This document shows positions 45,401 through 48,670 of a DNA stretch of 64,000 nt, piece after piece (positions within the stretch are counted from its first letter, which is position 1; each line of letters opens with the position of its first letter). The stretch is from NCBI GenBank assembly GCA_029237695.1, contig CM055279.1, positions 5,102,323 to 5,166,322 on the forward strand, in the 5' to 3' direction. Both the position numbers and the translations under genes were made by a program. The notes beneath the pieces were generated by a model. That model had not been told where the DNA came from and made no database searches. It worked only from the letters and a program-made list of their open reading frames with translations. This DNA comes from Conchocele bisecta. Lineage: Eukaryota > Mollusca > Bivalvia > Lucinida > Thyasiridae.

Positions 45401-45404
45401 TTGA
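9732..45404 (+). CDS. TCF19: Transcription factor 19 orthologue (FHA + PHD), eight coding exons
   Basis: Joined exons 9732-9823, 11572-11758, 14605-14721, 16101-16582, 24552-24643, 42223-43013 (with scaffold gap 42422-42921), 44598-44806, 45300-45404. All introns are GT/AG and phases agree (2,0,0,2,1,1,0). The total is 1560 nt, 519 aa, if the gap is closed on its duplicated 15 bp. FHA domain, residues about 9-132: IGRG at 39-42, SRSH at 59-62, NGTFIND at 85-91, then EGDKITFG and SEFQFI as in vertebrate TCF19. The middle is Ser/Lys-rich with Glu tracts and PKPKPKP. PHD finger ligands: C470, C475, C488, C491, H496, C499, C515, C518. Vertebrate TCF19 is a nuclear chromatin protein linked to G1/S progression; its PHD binds the H3 tail. 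Human protein is about 345 aa; the extra length here is the charged linker. No alternative family combines an N-terminal FHA with a C-terminal PHD ending the protein. Confidence 0.9.
10604..11076 (+). mobile_element. SINE S3, full length, intron 1
   Basis: Starts CCCCGTGCAGGCACCGGGGC, contains CTTGTCGTAAAAGGCGAC, GGTTGTTCTAATTTCAGG and AGCGGACGTTAAACCC, and ends in an (ACTC)n tail. The copy at 49291-49761 is almost identical over its whole length. The central GGTTNTTCTAATTTCAGG block is shared with S2, suggesting a common conserved SINE domain. Confidence 0.8.
11572..11758 (+). CDS. TCF19: TCF19 coding exon 2, FHA core
   Basis: Acceptor TTTCATTTCAG, donor CGG|GTACGT. Encodes residues 32-93 including the FHA phosphothreonine-pocket residues R41, S59/R60/H62 and N85-G86. 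The visible ORF starts at 11441 upstream of the acceptor; those residues are intronic and should not be included. Confidence 0.88.
11847..12242. mobile_element. MITE with CAGAGCTCCAGATAAG ends, intron 2
   Basis: Left end CAGAGCTCCAGATAAG, right end TTATCTGGAGCCCTG. The internal part matches 15139-15300. A small palindrome near 12020-12090 (CTTGGTATTTCAATAGAATTG and its inverse) is a second element inside. Termini starting CAGAG are reminiscent of hAT elements, but no clean 8-bp target duplication was found. Confidence 0.65.
12560..13300. repeat. GAGGGGGC-type element with diverged tandem units
   Basis: Begins near 12588 with a small stem (GCCCCCACCACC / GAGGGGGC) and continues with diverged repeats of TGATGGYCYTCTACCAYCCTGTGACAAATCC-like sequence, each with AAGGTCAAGGTCAC-type motifs. 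The plus-strand ORF 12842-13270 is a translation of these repeats and not a gene. The 3' part carries an S2/S3-like fragment (TGTATGTGAGAGTTGAATC). Confidence 0.5.
13460..14507. mobile_element. Non-autonomous mariner/pogo-like element, 1.05 kb, intron 2
   Basis: Ends CAGGCCACACTAACTTACTC and, reversed, CAGGCTACGCTCGTTTACTC, flanked by TA at 13458-13459 and 14508-14509. The interior is A/T-rich and has no ORF. TA target duplication is characteristic of the Tc1/mariner-pogo group; placing it there is inference. A 139-bp relative with similar ends lies at 59141-59279. Confidence 0.7.
14605..14721 (+). CDS. TCF19: TCF19 coding exon 3, end of FHA
   Basis: Acceptor CATTTCAG, donor ATT|GTGAGT, phase 0 both ends, 39 residues (94-132). 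Too short to have its own ORF entry but supplies the final FHA strands (LQEGDKITFGH and SEFQFI). Confidence 0.85.
14753..14944. mobile_element. 192-bp palindromic MITE, 31 bp after exon 3
   Basis: CAGAGCTCCAGTTAAGGTG at the left and its inverse at the right; the two halves are inverted over most of their length, with a small loop near 14848. TTTAT occurs immediately on both sides. A variant of the CAGAGCTCCAGATAAG family. Confidence 0.75.
15139..15924. mobile_element. CAGAGCTCCAGATAAG MITE with nested insertions, intron 3
   Basis: Left end at 15139, right end TTATCTGGAGCTCTG at 15924. Both ends carry the same subterminal sequence in inverted order, while 15300-15700 is foreign: it includes a CGCTCCTGCTTTAGCAGAGG segment of the 52.4-kb element type and a CTTGGTATTTCATTACAATT palindrome. 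Confidence 0.65.
15985..16048. repeat. Fragment of GGGCCC-ended MITE before exon 4
   Basis: TCGTACGAAGCTTAGTC followed by AAATGGGCCCC resembles the right end of the elements at 27403-27627 and 41763-41990. It ends about 50 bp before the exon 4 acceptor. Confidence 0.4.
16101..16582 (+). CDS. TCF19: TCF19 coding exon 4, Ser/Lys-rich linker
   Basis: Acceptor TCTATTGCCAG, donor CACG|GTAATA, phase 0 in, 2 out. Residues 133-292: begins YEKVPKTPRTSE, then low-complexity Ser/Lys/Asp sequence with KKSK and KSRKRN basic clusters (possible nuclear localisation signals) and an acidic run DSDDEEEEEEEESD from a GAG/GAA repeat. The next codon in the unspliced RNA would be TAA, overlapping the donor. Confidence 0.85.
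16617..16925 (+). mobile_element. tRNA-derived SINE S1, split by a MITE
   Basis: The head TGGTTAGTTGGGAGC ... GTAGGTTCAAGCCTC matches tRNA A- and B-box order; the body CTTTCGGATGAGACTAGAAAC then GTCCCTAAAT is broken at 16756 and resumes at 16880 with CTAAATGACCTTAGCCGTTG. The other copy (30567-30752, minus strand) is unbroken and gives the reference. Confidence 0.7.
16756..16879. mobile_element. 124-bp MITE with CTAAAT target duplication
   Basis: Ends CAGGGATTCCGCTGG and CAGCAGAATCCCTG; flanked by CTAAAT at 16750-16755 and 16880-16885. Interior repeats TTGGCGATAAAAA. Relatives at about 55129-55290 and 57705-57909 (the latter flanked by ATATAT on both sides). Confidence 0.85.
16938..17640. 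repeat. TATCCCCCGGACTCC element with about four 155-bp tandem units
   Basis: Opens with a small stem (ATCCCCCGGAC / GTGGGGGGAT), followed by repeats containing CACACATGCATAGACCACG, GGTGTGTCGYGCRCAAGAAT and AGTTATCTCCCTTTTTTG. A terminal fragment of the same element reappears at about 19327-19505, so the array at 17640-19325 lies inside it. Minus-strand ORFs here are repeat translations. Confidence 0.7.
17640..19325. repeat. Tandem array with poly-T spacers, about seven units
   Basis: Units of irregular length (about 130-390 bp) share AACTGTGTTGAAAATATTG, TGTGGACCTGTGCAGATAT, AAATATAGGACTATTAA and CTCCAGTAGCRAGCATTATT. Length variation comes mainly from T-rich spacers (for example 17930-18060). 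No coding capacity. Confidence 0.8.
19560..20450. repeat. Diverged GAGGGGGC-type element and SINE fragment
   Basis: TCCCACCATGATAGTGGAGG with GGGCATTTAGTG near 19575, then diverged repeats with TGACCTTTTGACCTTCAC and ATGCTGCCCTT. A short S2 piece (TTTAGGGGACGGGGCC to AGGTTATTCTAATTTC) lies at about 20100-20255. Confidence 0.5.
20453..20890. mobile_element. Cluster of foldback elements, intron 4
   Basis: Three types are adjacent: a CAGTGGAACCTCTCTAAACC end (20453); a palindrome centred near 20660 (AACCGTCTCGCCGAGACGGTT, arms reading into ATATGTTGTGACCAC) that recurs at 48520-48610 and 49763-49850; and a 150-bp palindrome at 20720-20868 with arms AGAATAGTAGGTTAGTGCCG and GAATGGGAAAAAATATCTGG that recurs at 25626-25775 and 49863-50010. 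Confidence 0.75.
21552..22490. repeat. TATGCCCCCGCTACCG element with 181-bp tandem units
   Basis: The start has a stem (ATGCCCCCGCTACCG / GGTACGGGGGCAT) and GTCCGTACGTCCC; 21660-22455 holds about four and a half units of about 181 bp with CTCCACCACCCAGTACTTCG and TACGTGCACGTTTCTCAATC. A second element start (TGCCCGCGCAACCG) follows at 22472. The interior repeats ACCTTGACCTTTGACCTTCA, a motif shared by many elements here. Confidence 0.75.
22656..22825. repeat. Two tandem 86-bp units
   Basis: CTGACTGTTGTTAATTGCG to AGCCACTTCCGAAAGTAGAC occurs twice in direct order with very few differences. Downstream (22870-23020) are fragments of the element containing TTTCACGGCACCGTGTTTCACG seen at 25800-25890 and 50050-50120. 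Confidence 0.7.
23118..23190. repeat. Short perfect palindrome
   Basis: ATGTCTTGGAATTTCATTAG and AATTGTGTCC are followed by their near-exact reverse complement through 23187. Followed by a fragment of the T-MITE right end (CATTTCTCCAGTCACAGCC) to 23266. Confidence 0.7.
23267..24378 (+). mobile_element. SINE S2 split by a larger insertion
   Basis: S2 head and body run 23267-23540, stop after GGGCTGAATATATAG, and resume at about 24298 with TTGTAAATATTCAGTTCTG through the CCCCAACAAACAAACAAA tail. The insertion is the TCTCGCCCGCGAAAGC element described separately. Confidence 0.75.
23541..24297 (+). mobile_element. TCTCGCCCGCG element with internal 50-bp tandem array
   Basis: Left end TGTCTCGCCCGCGAAAGC, right end GGCGAGACATTTGATTCCG followed by CGGAATTCTTG. 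23667-24210 is about eleven copies of a 50-bp unit (TTATACATACCTTTACTATG, ATGTGTACATGAATATACG, ACTATTACTA). A reverse-oriented relative at 60574-60775 contains only about one unit. Confidence 0.75.
24446..24514. mobile_element. CAGTGGAACCTCTCTAAACC 69-bp foldback, 37 bp before exon 5
   Basis: Palindrome with a central CCTGGGGACCTCCCAGG; preceded by TA. Close to the branch-point region of intron 4. Confidence 0.7.
24552..24643 (+). CDS. TCF19: TCF19 coding exon 5
   Basis: Acceptor TTTCCTTTCAG, donor AACG|GTAAGA; phase 2 in, 1 out. Residues 293-323, LRSKIKPKTKKKSPPPKEEIMSF region, matching the basic/proline linker style. The open ORF drawn through here (24389-24691) has a different frame; phase matching with exons 4 and 6 fixes the frame used. 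Confidence 0.75.
24664..25033. mobile_element. 370-bp CAGAGCTCCAGATAAG MITE, 20 bp after exon 5
   Basis: CAGAGCTCCAGATAAG at the left, CTTATCTGGAGCCCTG at the right. The subterminal TTGAGCTTTTAAAAGCAAAC / GTTTGCTTTTTGCAG segments are inverted. Similar copies at 48671-49027 and 53838-54181. Confidence 0.75.
25034..25625. other. Intron 5 start: no recognised gene or repeat
   Basis: A short inverted pair around 25170-25210 (TGTTGTATCAGG / CCTGATACAAACA) is the only structure noticed. Confidence 0.4.
25626..25890. mobile_element. Foldback AGAATAGTAGGTTAGTGCCG plus flanking element
   Basis: 150-bp palindrome at 25626-25775, then ATTTATCCCGTCAACACC ... GTGTTGACAGGGATAA. The TATCCCGTCAACAC / GTGTTGACGGGATA pair suggests the palindrome is the left part of a larger element whose right end is near 25885 (and near 50123 in the other copy). 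Confidence 0.7.
26164..26577. repeat. Compound foldback, TTTTGACAGCACTT family
   Basis: Two successive palindromes (centres near 26273 and 26470) with ATCATTTCCAATGGAAATGA at their tips, bounded by CTTAGACCG / GTCTATGGGTTAA. Same family as 352-575. Confidence 0.65.
26670..27010. repeat. CCTTGAAAAACCCTTGAAA-rich stretch
   Basis: Short direct repeats of CTTGAAAAACCCTTGAAAA through intron sequence, flanking less repetitive A/T-rich DNA. Origin unknown. Confidence 0.4.
27107..27323. mobile_element. MITE with AACCCTTTCAACCCTAAGTAA-type ends
   Basis: Starts ACCCATTCACCCCTAAGTAA, contains AAGTGCAGATCCTGATGAG and CGGCTCGTCACGATCTACAC, ends GTTGAAAGGGTTAA. Relatives at 40637-40866 and 50481-50722. 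The centre shares the GATCTACACTG motif with the T-MITE. Confidence 0.6.
27349..27814. mobile_element. T-MITE copy split by a GGGCCC-ended MITE
   Basis: Left end AACTGGAGAAATGGGGCG, right end CCCATTTCTCCAGTCACAGC, the characteristic T-MITE termini. At 27403-27627 an independent element has ends GGGGCCCGTTTCACTAAAC and TTTAGTGAAACGGGCCCC, with TTTGTACGACTAAAAT next to each. The insertion is therefore younger than this T-MITE copy. Confidence 0.75.
28020..28312 (+). mobile_element. SINE S2, internally shortened
   Basis: Enters at TACGTCTTTGGCATTTTG and ends GGCCGTTAAACACCAATAAAC with an (AAAC)n-like tail; it lacks the GGGCTGAATATAT block present in full copies. Confidence 0.65.
28540..28864 (+). 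mobile_element. CGTCGTCCGCG fragment followed by SINE S2 3' end
   Basis: 28550-28640 has GTCGTCCGCGTAGTCCGCG and AAGGCAAATGCGTTAAAG, also seen reduced at 15520-15560, then GTGGCGGAATTCTTG; from about 28693 an S2 3' part runs to ACCCCAACAAACAAACAA. Confidence 0.55.
28913..29153. mobile_element. T-MITE, intact copy (about 241 bp)
   Basis: TGTGGCTGTGACTGGAGAAA at the left and its reverse complement at the right; the interior has near-inverted GACCAGTGTAGCTCCTGATC and GATCTGAATCTACACTGGTC. It provides the reference for the split copies and for the origin of the 59-bp satellite. Confidence 0.8.
29330..29640. repeat. GCCCCACCATGGTAGTGG element fragment
   Basis: Stem TGCCCCACCATGG / GTGGAGGGGGCA-type start with CCTTGTCCGTCCGTCAC, then ACCTTTGTTTGACCTTGACC. 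Same class as 12560 and 21552 but without tandem units. Confidence 0.6.
29688..30215. mobile_element. T-MITE copy with central insertion
   Basis: TGTGGCTGTGTCTGGAGG at the left and TTTTTCAACCACAGCCA at the right. Between about 29745 and 30065 is a separate palindromic segment with GTCGGTCTGTCGGACATGTC and, inverted, ACCGGACAAAAATTTACAGG-like sequence. Confidence 0.65.
30335..30530 (-). mobile_element. SINE S2, 3' part, minus strand
   Basis: Reads as GTTTGTTGGGGTTTAACGG ... CAACAGCTAAGGTCATTTAA ... AATCCCAAAATCAGAA on the plus strand, the reverse complement of the S2 3' half. Confidence 0.7.
30567..30752 (-). mobile_element. SINE S1, tRNA-derived, minus strand
   Basis: On the minus strand the element starts GCGGCGTAGGGGTCAGAAC, has CTGACTTCCAATCC where the anticodon arm would be (loop reading TCC, glycine-like) and GTGGGTTCAAACCTC as B box, then a body ending ATGACCTTAGCTGTTGCTGG and a TTAAACACACACAC tail. 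It is a pseudo-tRNA head, not a functional tRNA: arms do not pair cleanly. Confidence 0.7.
30827..31070. mobile_element. T-MITE copy
   Basis: TGTGGCTGTGACTGGAGAAA at the left; CCCATTTTCCAGTTACTATC (diverged) at the right. Unbroken, about 244 bp. Confidence 0.75.
31072..31335. mobile_element. 264-bp near-perfect palindrome
   Basis: Arms of about 130 bp with centre near 31205 (ATAATTCCGC / GGAATATAATTCC). Ends CACGCCATGTGATTTT and AAATCACACGGCGTG. A diverged relative spans about 58920-59310 with an element inserted in it. Confidence 0.8.
31499..34293. mobile_element. Foldback element with 57-bp inverted ends, host of a nested element
   Basis: Left ACTGTCCGTTTCACGAAACC and right, reversed, ACTGTCTGTTTCACGAAACC continue as inverted repeats for about 57 bp (AAATTTTACGGCYATATAAA). 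Further inverted segments lie at 33805-33930 and 34085-34225. Everything from 31563 to 33800 is a different element inserted near the left arm. Confidence 0.8.
31563..33800. mobile_element. AGCTCACCTGAGC element with 440-bp tandem units
   Basis: Left end TTTAGCTCACCTGAGC with GCTCATGTGAGCTATTG; right end AGGTGAGCGATACAGG with GGGCCTCTTGTTTT. About four and a half units of roughly 440 bp (anchor GCCTGTTCATTTTTGT at 32158, 32601, 33046, 33481). Units carry CCAAGATGGCCGCC and GGGCGTGGCCCGAGGGGTC. The minus-strand ORFs of 78-84 codons that recur are translations of the unit. I have seen these terminal motifs widely in mollusc sequence; no transposase is present. Confidence 0.8.
34380..34614. repeat. 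AAGGTCAAGGTCAAATTA-type repeat remnant
   Basis: Two diverged units with CAAGGTAAAGGTCAAATTA and ACTTGAAACATTA, similar to the units at 51680-52200. Confidence 0.45.
34615..34745. repeat. Palindrome with GTGTGCAAACGTTT arms
   Basis: TGATCATGTCCAGAGCCGTG at the left is mirrored by CACGGCTGGACATGATCA at the right; the centre is GC-rich (GGCCGCAGTCCGCGG). The minus-strand ORF 34457-34891 crosses it and is not a gene. Confidence 0.75.
34855..34970. repeat. GGGGCCGCG hairpin with repeated TGACGTCATGAAGGC
   Basis: Ends TCCGGGGCCGCG and CGCGGCCCCGGA. Inside, GTAGTGACGTCATGAAGGCA occurs twice in direct order. TGACGTCA is the full CRE/ATF palindrome (established); whether it is bound here is unknown. 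Confidence 0.7.
35138..35527 (+). mobile_element. SINE S2, near full length
   Basis: GTGGGTGGTAGGTGGGAGC, GGTAATTTAACGAATGGGG, TTTGGTGTGGTATGGACC, CAGGTTATTTTAATTTCAGG, GGGATCGAACCCGTTTGC, and GGCCGTTAAACACCTTTAAAC. Matches 47640-48072 throughout. Confidence 0.8.
35693..35865. repeat. Foldback CTGCCGGAAA / TTTTGACAG repeat
   Basis: Same unit as 4372-4545: CCCTTACTACGCTGAAT, TCGTCTGCCGGAAATG, a short palindrome around GAATCGTCTCCATTCTCA, then a variable tail. Confidence 0.6.
35880..37250. repeat. Diverged low-copy repeat block, intron 5
   Basis: A chain of element pieces: the CTGCAACTGCTTTGCCCATT unit shared with 56720-57110; a CCAAGATGGCTGCCG unit related to the 31.6-33.8-kb array (36175-36530); TGACCTTGACC-rich units with CACACATCCATGCTGCC (36590-36900); and GTCTGTCCGTCCGTC stretches (36998-37160). 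The ORF 36176-36526 is repeat translation. Confidence 0.5.
37441..40617. mobile_element. 3.2-kb non-autonomous element with about 50-bp inverted ends
   Basis: Left TATATATGGGCCGCG with TTCTGTGAAAACCAG and TTAATGACAA; right end is its reverse complement (TTGTCATTAAGG, GTTTTCACAGAGCGCGGCCC). Inside: a three-unit 170-bp tandem array (37907-38385, ACCTTGGGATCAGCGGGGG), a small ACCCCACCCCCACAACTCG / GTTGCGGGGGGT element near 38425, and a G run at 39398-39427. No ORF longer than 75 codons, so mobilisation would need outside enzymes. Confidence 0.75.
40637..40866. mobile_element. MITE, AACCCTTTCACCCCTAAATAA family
   Basis: Left AACCCTTTCACCCCTAAATA, right GTTGAAAGTGTTAA, with AAAGTGCAGATCCTGATGAG inside; same family as 27107-27323. 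Confidence 0.65.
40896..41686 (+). mobile_element. SINE S2 split by a foldback element
   Basis: S2 head 40896-41034 breaks at GAATTGGGTTATT and resumes at about 41390 with ATTGCCCATTATAAAAG through an (AAAC)n tail. The insertion (41035-41390) has a 165-bp palindrome with CGGGAATACTGGACG and GGAAAAGTCGC arms followed by CACGGTTACGGAAAGTAG and GTAAATATTTTTGTGCTGG. Two further copies of the insertion lie near 47255 and 48410. Confidence 0.75.
41763..41990. mobile_element. GGGGCCCGTTTCGCTAAAC MITE
   Basis: Inverted ends GGGGCCCGTTTCGCTAAAC / TTTAGTGAAACGGGCCCC with TCGTACGACTAAAAT inside each; the interior matches 27403-27627. Confidence 0.8.
42223..43013 (+). CDS. TCF19: TCF19 coding exon 6, interrupted by scaffold gap
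   Basis: Acceptor TCAATTACCAG, donor GAAG|GTAGGG. The left part (42223-42421) encodes a Glu-rich tract from a GAG/GAA microsatellite then DYKKPEADQKRSRKTTSSNTPAAPT; the right part (42922-43013) repeats PAAPT and continues KPKPKPKPKQKPVRKFPKKRAIKEE. The frames match only if the 15 shared bases are counted once, giving 276 nt. Confidence 0.75.
42422..42921. other. Assembly gap of exactly 500 N
   Basis: A fixed-size scaffold gap within TCF19 exon 6. The last 15 bases before it and the first 15 after it are identical (ACCCGCCGCTCCCAC). ORFs of 246-284 codons drawn through the N are meaningless. Confidence 0.97.
43020..44590. repeat. Intron 6: diverged tandem repeat block
   Basis: Units of roughly 160-230 bp share TCCAAATGTTGAATATCTCC, TGATCCGTTAGTCGGAT, CCAAACTTCATCAATAGC and GTGACCTTGACCTT. 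Small ends of a GCGATCGCCTTGTTT type occur at 43545 and 44340-44390. 44405-44590 has GTCCGTCCGTCCATCTG and AAGGTCAAGGTCAAATGC. No coding capacity. Confidence 0.65.
44598..44806 (+). CDS. TCF19: TCF19 coding exon 7, start of PHD finger
   Basis: Acceptor CTAGTTACAG, donor TGG|GTATGT; phase 1 in, 0 out. Residues 417-485, with the basic cluster KKPAKKRK and the first two PHD zinc ligands (CAHETC). The last 39 coding bases and the donor are duplicated 158 bp downstream. Confidence 0.88.
44926..45054. repeat. Tandem duplicate of exon 7 end and intron start
   Basis: Copy of 44768-44890 at an offset of 158 bp, about 90 percent identical, containing the last 39 bases of exon 7 and a second GTATGT donor at 44965. 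It has no acceptor of its own. Confidence 0.9.
45300..45404 (+). CDS. TCF19: TCF19 coding exon 8, end of PHD finger and stop
   Basis: Acceptor ATAATTTCAG. IQCDDCDNWYHTVCVGLS then YSCGCCG and TGA 45402-45404. Supplies six of the eight zinc ligands. Ends one residue after the last ligand. Confidence 0.9.
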   Translation: MQCDDCDNWYHTVCVGLSNKQVEGIDDYSCGCCG

Positions 45405-45479
45405 AAGTCAAGTCCCTCGCGACACGAGTCGCGGAATTTGGAGAATCGTCGACTTCACGGCAGCATCACTTGTACAGCG

Positions 45480-46850
45480 TTGTGGATAAAACTGAAAACA
45501 TGCGAGCGGGCAGTTTGTGAGAATCGTCTCTTTGAGATGATTCTAAAGAATTCCCAGCTTGTATGTTTTCATTGAGAATTTTTACATTGTTTTGCAATAA
45601 CTGATGATCTAGCAACTGCTATTGTACTGTACCATTGTAGACCAAGATAAAACTGAAAACATGCGAGTTGGGAGTTTGTTAGAATCGTCTCTTCCAGCTT
45701 GCATGTTGTCTTTGAGAATTTACAATGTTATAGTAATATCATGACCTGGCTATTGTGACCATTGTGGATCAAGATAAAACTGAAATTATGCGAGCTGGGG
45801 GTTTGTTAGAATCGTCTCTTTCAGATGATTGTAACGAAGTCCCAGCTTGCATGTTTTCTTGAGAATTTACAATGTTTTTGCAATATGATGACCTTGCTAT
45901 TGTGACCATTGTAGACCAAAATAAAACTGAAAACATGCAAGCTGGGAGTTTGTTAGAATCATCTCTCTGAGACGATTCTAACAAACTCCCAACTTACATG
46001 TTTTCTTTGAGAATTTACAATGTTATAGTATACATATGATGACCTGGCTAGTGTGACTATTGTTGATCAAGATAAAACTGAAATCATGCGAGCTGGGGGT
46101 TTGTTAGAATCGTCTCTTTCAGAAGATTGTAACGAAGTCCCAGCTTGCATGTTTTCTTGAGAATTTACAATGTTTTTGTAATATGATGACCTGGCTTTTG
46201 TGACCATTGTAGACCAAAATAAAACTGAAAACGTGCAAGCTGGGAGTTTGTTAGAATCGTCTCTCTTGAGACGATTCTAACAAACTCCCAACTTACATGT
46301 TTTCTTTGAGAATTTACAATGTTATAGTATACATATGATGACCTGGCTAGTGTGACTATTGTTGATCAAGATAAAACTGAAAACATGCGAGCTGGTAGTT
46401 CGTTAGAATCGTCTCTTTGAGATGATTCTAATGAACTCCCAGATTACATGTTATCATTGAGAATTTACAATGTTATACTAAATATGATGATGTGGCAACT
46501 CCATTGTAGATCAGGATAAAACTGAAAACATGCGAGTTCGGGTTTGTGAGAATCGTCTCTTTGAGACGATTCTAATGAACTCTCAGCTTGCATGTTATGT
46601 TGTAAACGGTAATAATCTGGCAAAACCCATTGTATGCATTTTGACCAGTGTAAAAATGTGCAAGCTGGAGTTTGTGAGTATCGTCTCTTTGAGACAATTC
46701 TAATGAACTCCCAGCTTGCATGTTTTCTTTGAGAATTTACAATGTTTTTGTAATATGTAGACTTGGCCTTTGCGACCAGTGTAGATCAAGATAAAACTGA
46801 AAACAAGCAAGTTGGGAGTTTGTTAGAATTGTCTCTTTGAGACACCAGTA
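45480..46850. repeat. Array of about nine 150-bp units, each a hairpin, in TCF19 3' region
   Basis: Units start GATAAAACTGAAAACATGC, then AGCTGGGAGTTTGTTAGAATC, GTCTCTTTGAGACGATT, and the reverse complement back to GCATGTTTTC, then AATTTACAATGTTATAGTA and TGACCTGGCTATTGTGACC. Some units contain AATAAA (for example near 45920 and 46218), so poly(A) signals are embedded. Later units lose parts of the right arm. Confidence 0.85.
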
Positions 46851-46959
46851 AATTGTATTATGTAGAAGTACATGTAAAAACACGGTGTCATTCAATTATC
46901 ATTTTATGACATGTAAATGTTCGTGAATATTGTCATATTGCTGGCGATTTTGATGATTT

Positions 46960-47250
46960 AAGCATTGTGTATCTGTTGGTTATTAGCCAATTTAACCCTT
47001 ACTTAACTTTAGTGTCTGCTGTTTTTTTTATATTCCATTTTCATAACGAAAATATGTATTGGAAGTGCATGAGAATCATCTCTAATGGAGACGGTGGGTG
47101 GCAGGTGGAGCATGTGATGGTAATTTAACGATCGGTATCGCGAACAGAGACCTGGTTTGGCCCTCAGGTACGTCTTTGGCATTCTTGTATGTGAGGGTTA
47201 AATCTGGTTATACCCCTTGTGTATGAGTAATATGATACACCAGGTCGGAT
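46960..47250 (+). mobile_element. Foldback fragment followed by SINE S2 head
   Basis: 46990-47090 is the CTGCTGTTTTTTTTATATTCC foldback half; 47093-47245 is an S2 head (GGGTGGCAGGTGGAGCATG, TGGTTTGGCCCTCAGG) that ends abruptly at the next foldback element. Confidence 0.55.
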
Positions 47251-48135
47251 TATTATAGGAATGAATTGCCTTTTTGTGGAATTTATCGGGATATAAACTT
47301 GGAAAAGTCGTGGGAATACTGGTTTAAGCGATAAAAAAATACAATTTTCGGGAAAAGAAAAAGATTTTTTTTTTGTTTTTTTTTGTTTTTTTTTTCGAAA
47401 ATTGTAATTTTTTTAAGGCCTTGTCCAGTATTCCCGCGACTTTTCCAACTTTATATCCCCCGTTAAATTCCACAAAAAAGGCCATTCATTCCTTATAATT
47501 CCAGCATTTTAAATAAATTCATCAAGAAAATGTGTTTATTTTCCGTTTTCTTAAGATTATAGCTGCGCCTCACGGTTACGGAAAGTAGTTCGGCGTGGGA
47601 ATTTACTGGGATGTAAATTTTGGACTATACTTGCTATGGGGTGGGTGGCAGGTGGGAGCATGCAATGGGTAATTTAACGATTGGGGTTCATCCTTACCGG
47701 AATCCCGACTGGAGACCTGGTTTTGCCCTCACATACGTCTTTGGCATTTTGTGTGTGACAGTTGAATCTGGTTGTACCCTTATGTGAGTATTACATTATC
47801 GTAATACTATTTTTGGGGAAGGGGCCAAGTGACTTGGTGTGGTATGGACCTGGCACCAGGTCAGGTTATTCTAATTTCAGGGCTGAATATATTTGTTCTC
47901 GATGTAAATATTACCGTTCTGATTTAGGGGATTTCCCCCCCCCCCCCCCCCAACATTCCCCCCCCCCCCCCCCCAACGCCAGCAGGTTAAAATGGATCAA
48001 ACCCTTTTGCCCGGCCTTACATGACCTTAGCTGTTGATAGGCCGTTAAACACTAATAAACAAACAAACAAACTTGCTACGGCCAATCAAATGTTAGGGAA
48101 TTGTGTAAATATTTTTGTGCTGGAATTATTATATG
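47250..48135. mobile_element. TATTATAGGAATGAATTGCC foldback element, host of a SINE
   Basis: Palindromic part 47255-47500 (GGAATTTATCGGGATATAAAC, GACTTTTCCAACTTTATATC), itself with an inserted T-rich TTTTCGAAAATTGTAATTTT piece at about 47325-47420; then CACGGTTACGGAAAGTAGTT. It is interrupted at 47640 and resumes at 48073 with TTGCTACGGCCAATC to GTGCTGGAATTATT. Confidence 0.7.
47640..48072 (+). mobile_element. SINE S2, full length, with target duplication
   Basis: Flanked by TTGCTATGG (47631-47639) and TTGCTACGG (48073-48081). Starts GGTGGGTGGCAGGTGGGAGC and ends in AACAAACAAACAAAC, 433 bp. Two long C runs (47937-47982) interrupt the TTTCCCCC segment. Confidence 0.85.
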
Positions 48136-48265
48136 AATATATATTTATTGAGTTTTGATTTTGTGATATTCCCCCCACTGCAACAGGATGAATGCGGATC
48201 GAACCGTTGGCCCGGATTTAAATGACCTTAGCTGTTGATAGGCGATTAAACACCATTAAACAGAA
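48112..48265 (+). mobile_element. SINE S2 3' fragment
   Basis: ATGAATATATATTTATTGAG to GCGATTAAACACCATTAAAC. The ORF 48222-48698 begins here and is assembled from repeat pieces. Confidence 0.5.
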
Positions 48266-48399
48266 CAAAAAACTAATGGAGATGATTCTCGTAAGCTTGC
48301 AAAGCATATATTTGTTAATTAATAAGGGAATAAATTCCAGAATAAATTACATGAGGTGGAGTGGATGGCACTTTTCAGAGCACCAGATAAGTTCTTCTG

Positions 48400-48612
48400 G
48401 AATTATAAGGAAGGAATGGCCTTTTTGTGGAATTTATCGGGGATATAAAACTTGGAAAAGTCGCGGGAATACTGGACGAGGCCTTCCGGCCTTCGTCCAG
48501 TATTCCCGCGACTTTTCCGAAGTATATGTTGTGACCACTCATTTGAACCGTCTCGTCGAGACGGTTCAAATGAGTGGTCACAACATATACTTTGGTTCAG
48601 AAATAAGGAAAA
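48400..48612. mobile_element. Two abutting foldback elements
   Basis: 48405-48520 is the GGAAAAGTCGCGGGAATACT palindrome; 48520-48610 the ATATGTTGTGACCACTC / AACCGTCTCGTCGAGACGG palindrome. The second breaks the right arm of the first at CTTTTCCGAAG, so it is the later insertion. Confidence 0.75.
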
Positions 48613-48670
48613 TTGTAATTCCAAATATTTACTTTTCATTACTACCTCGGAGCCCACAGGTATCAGACCC

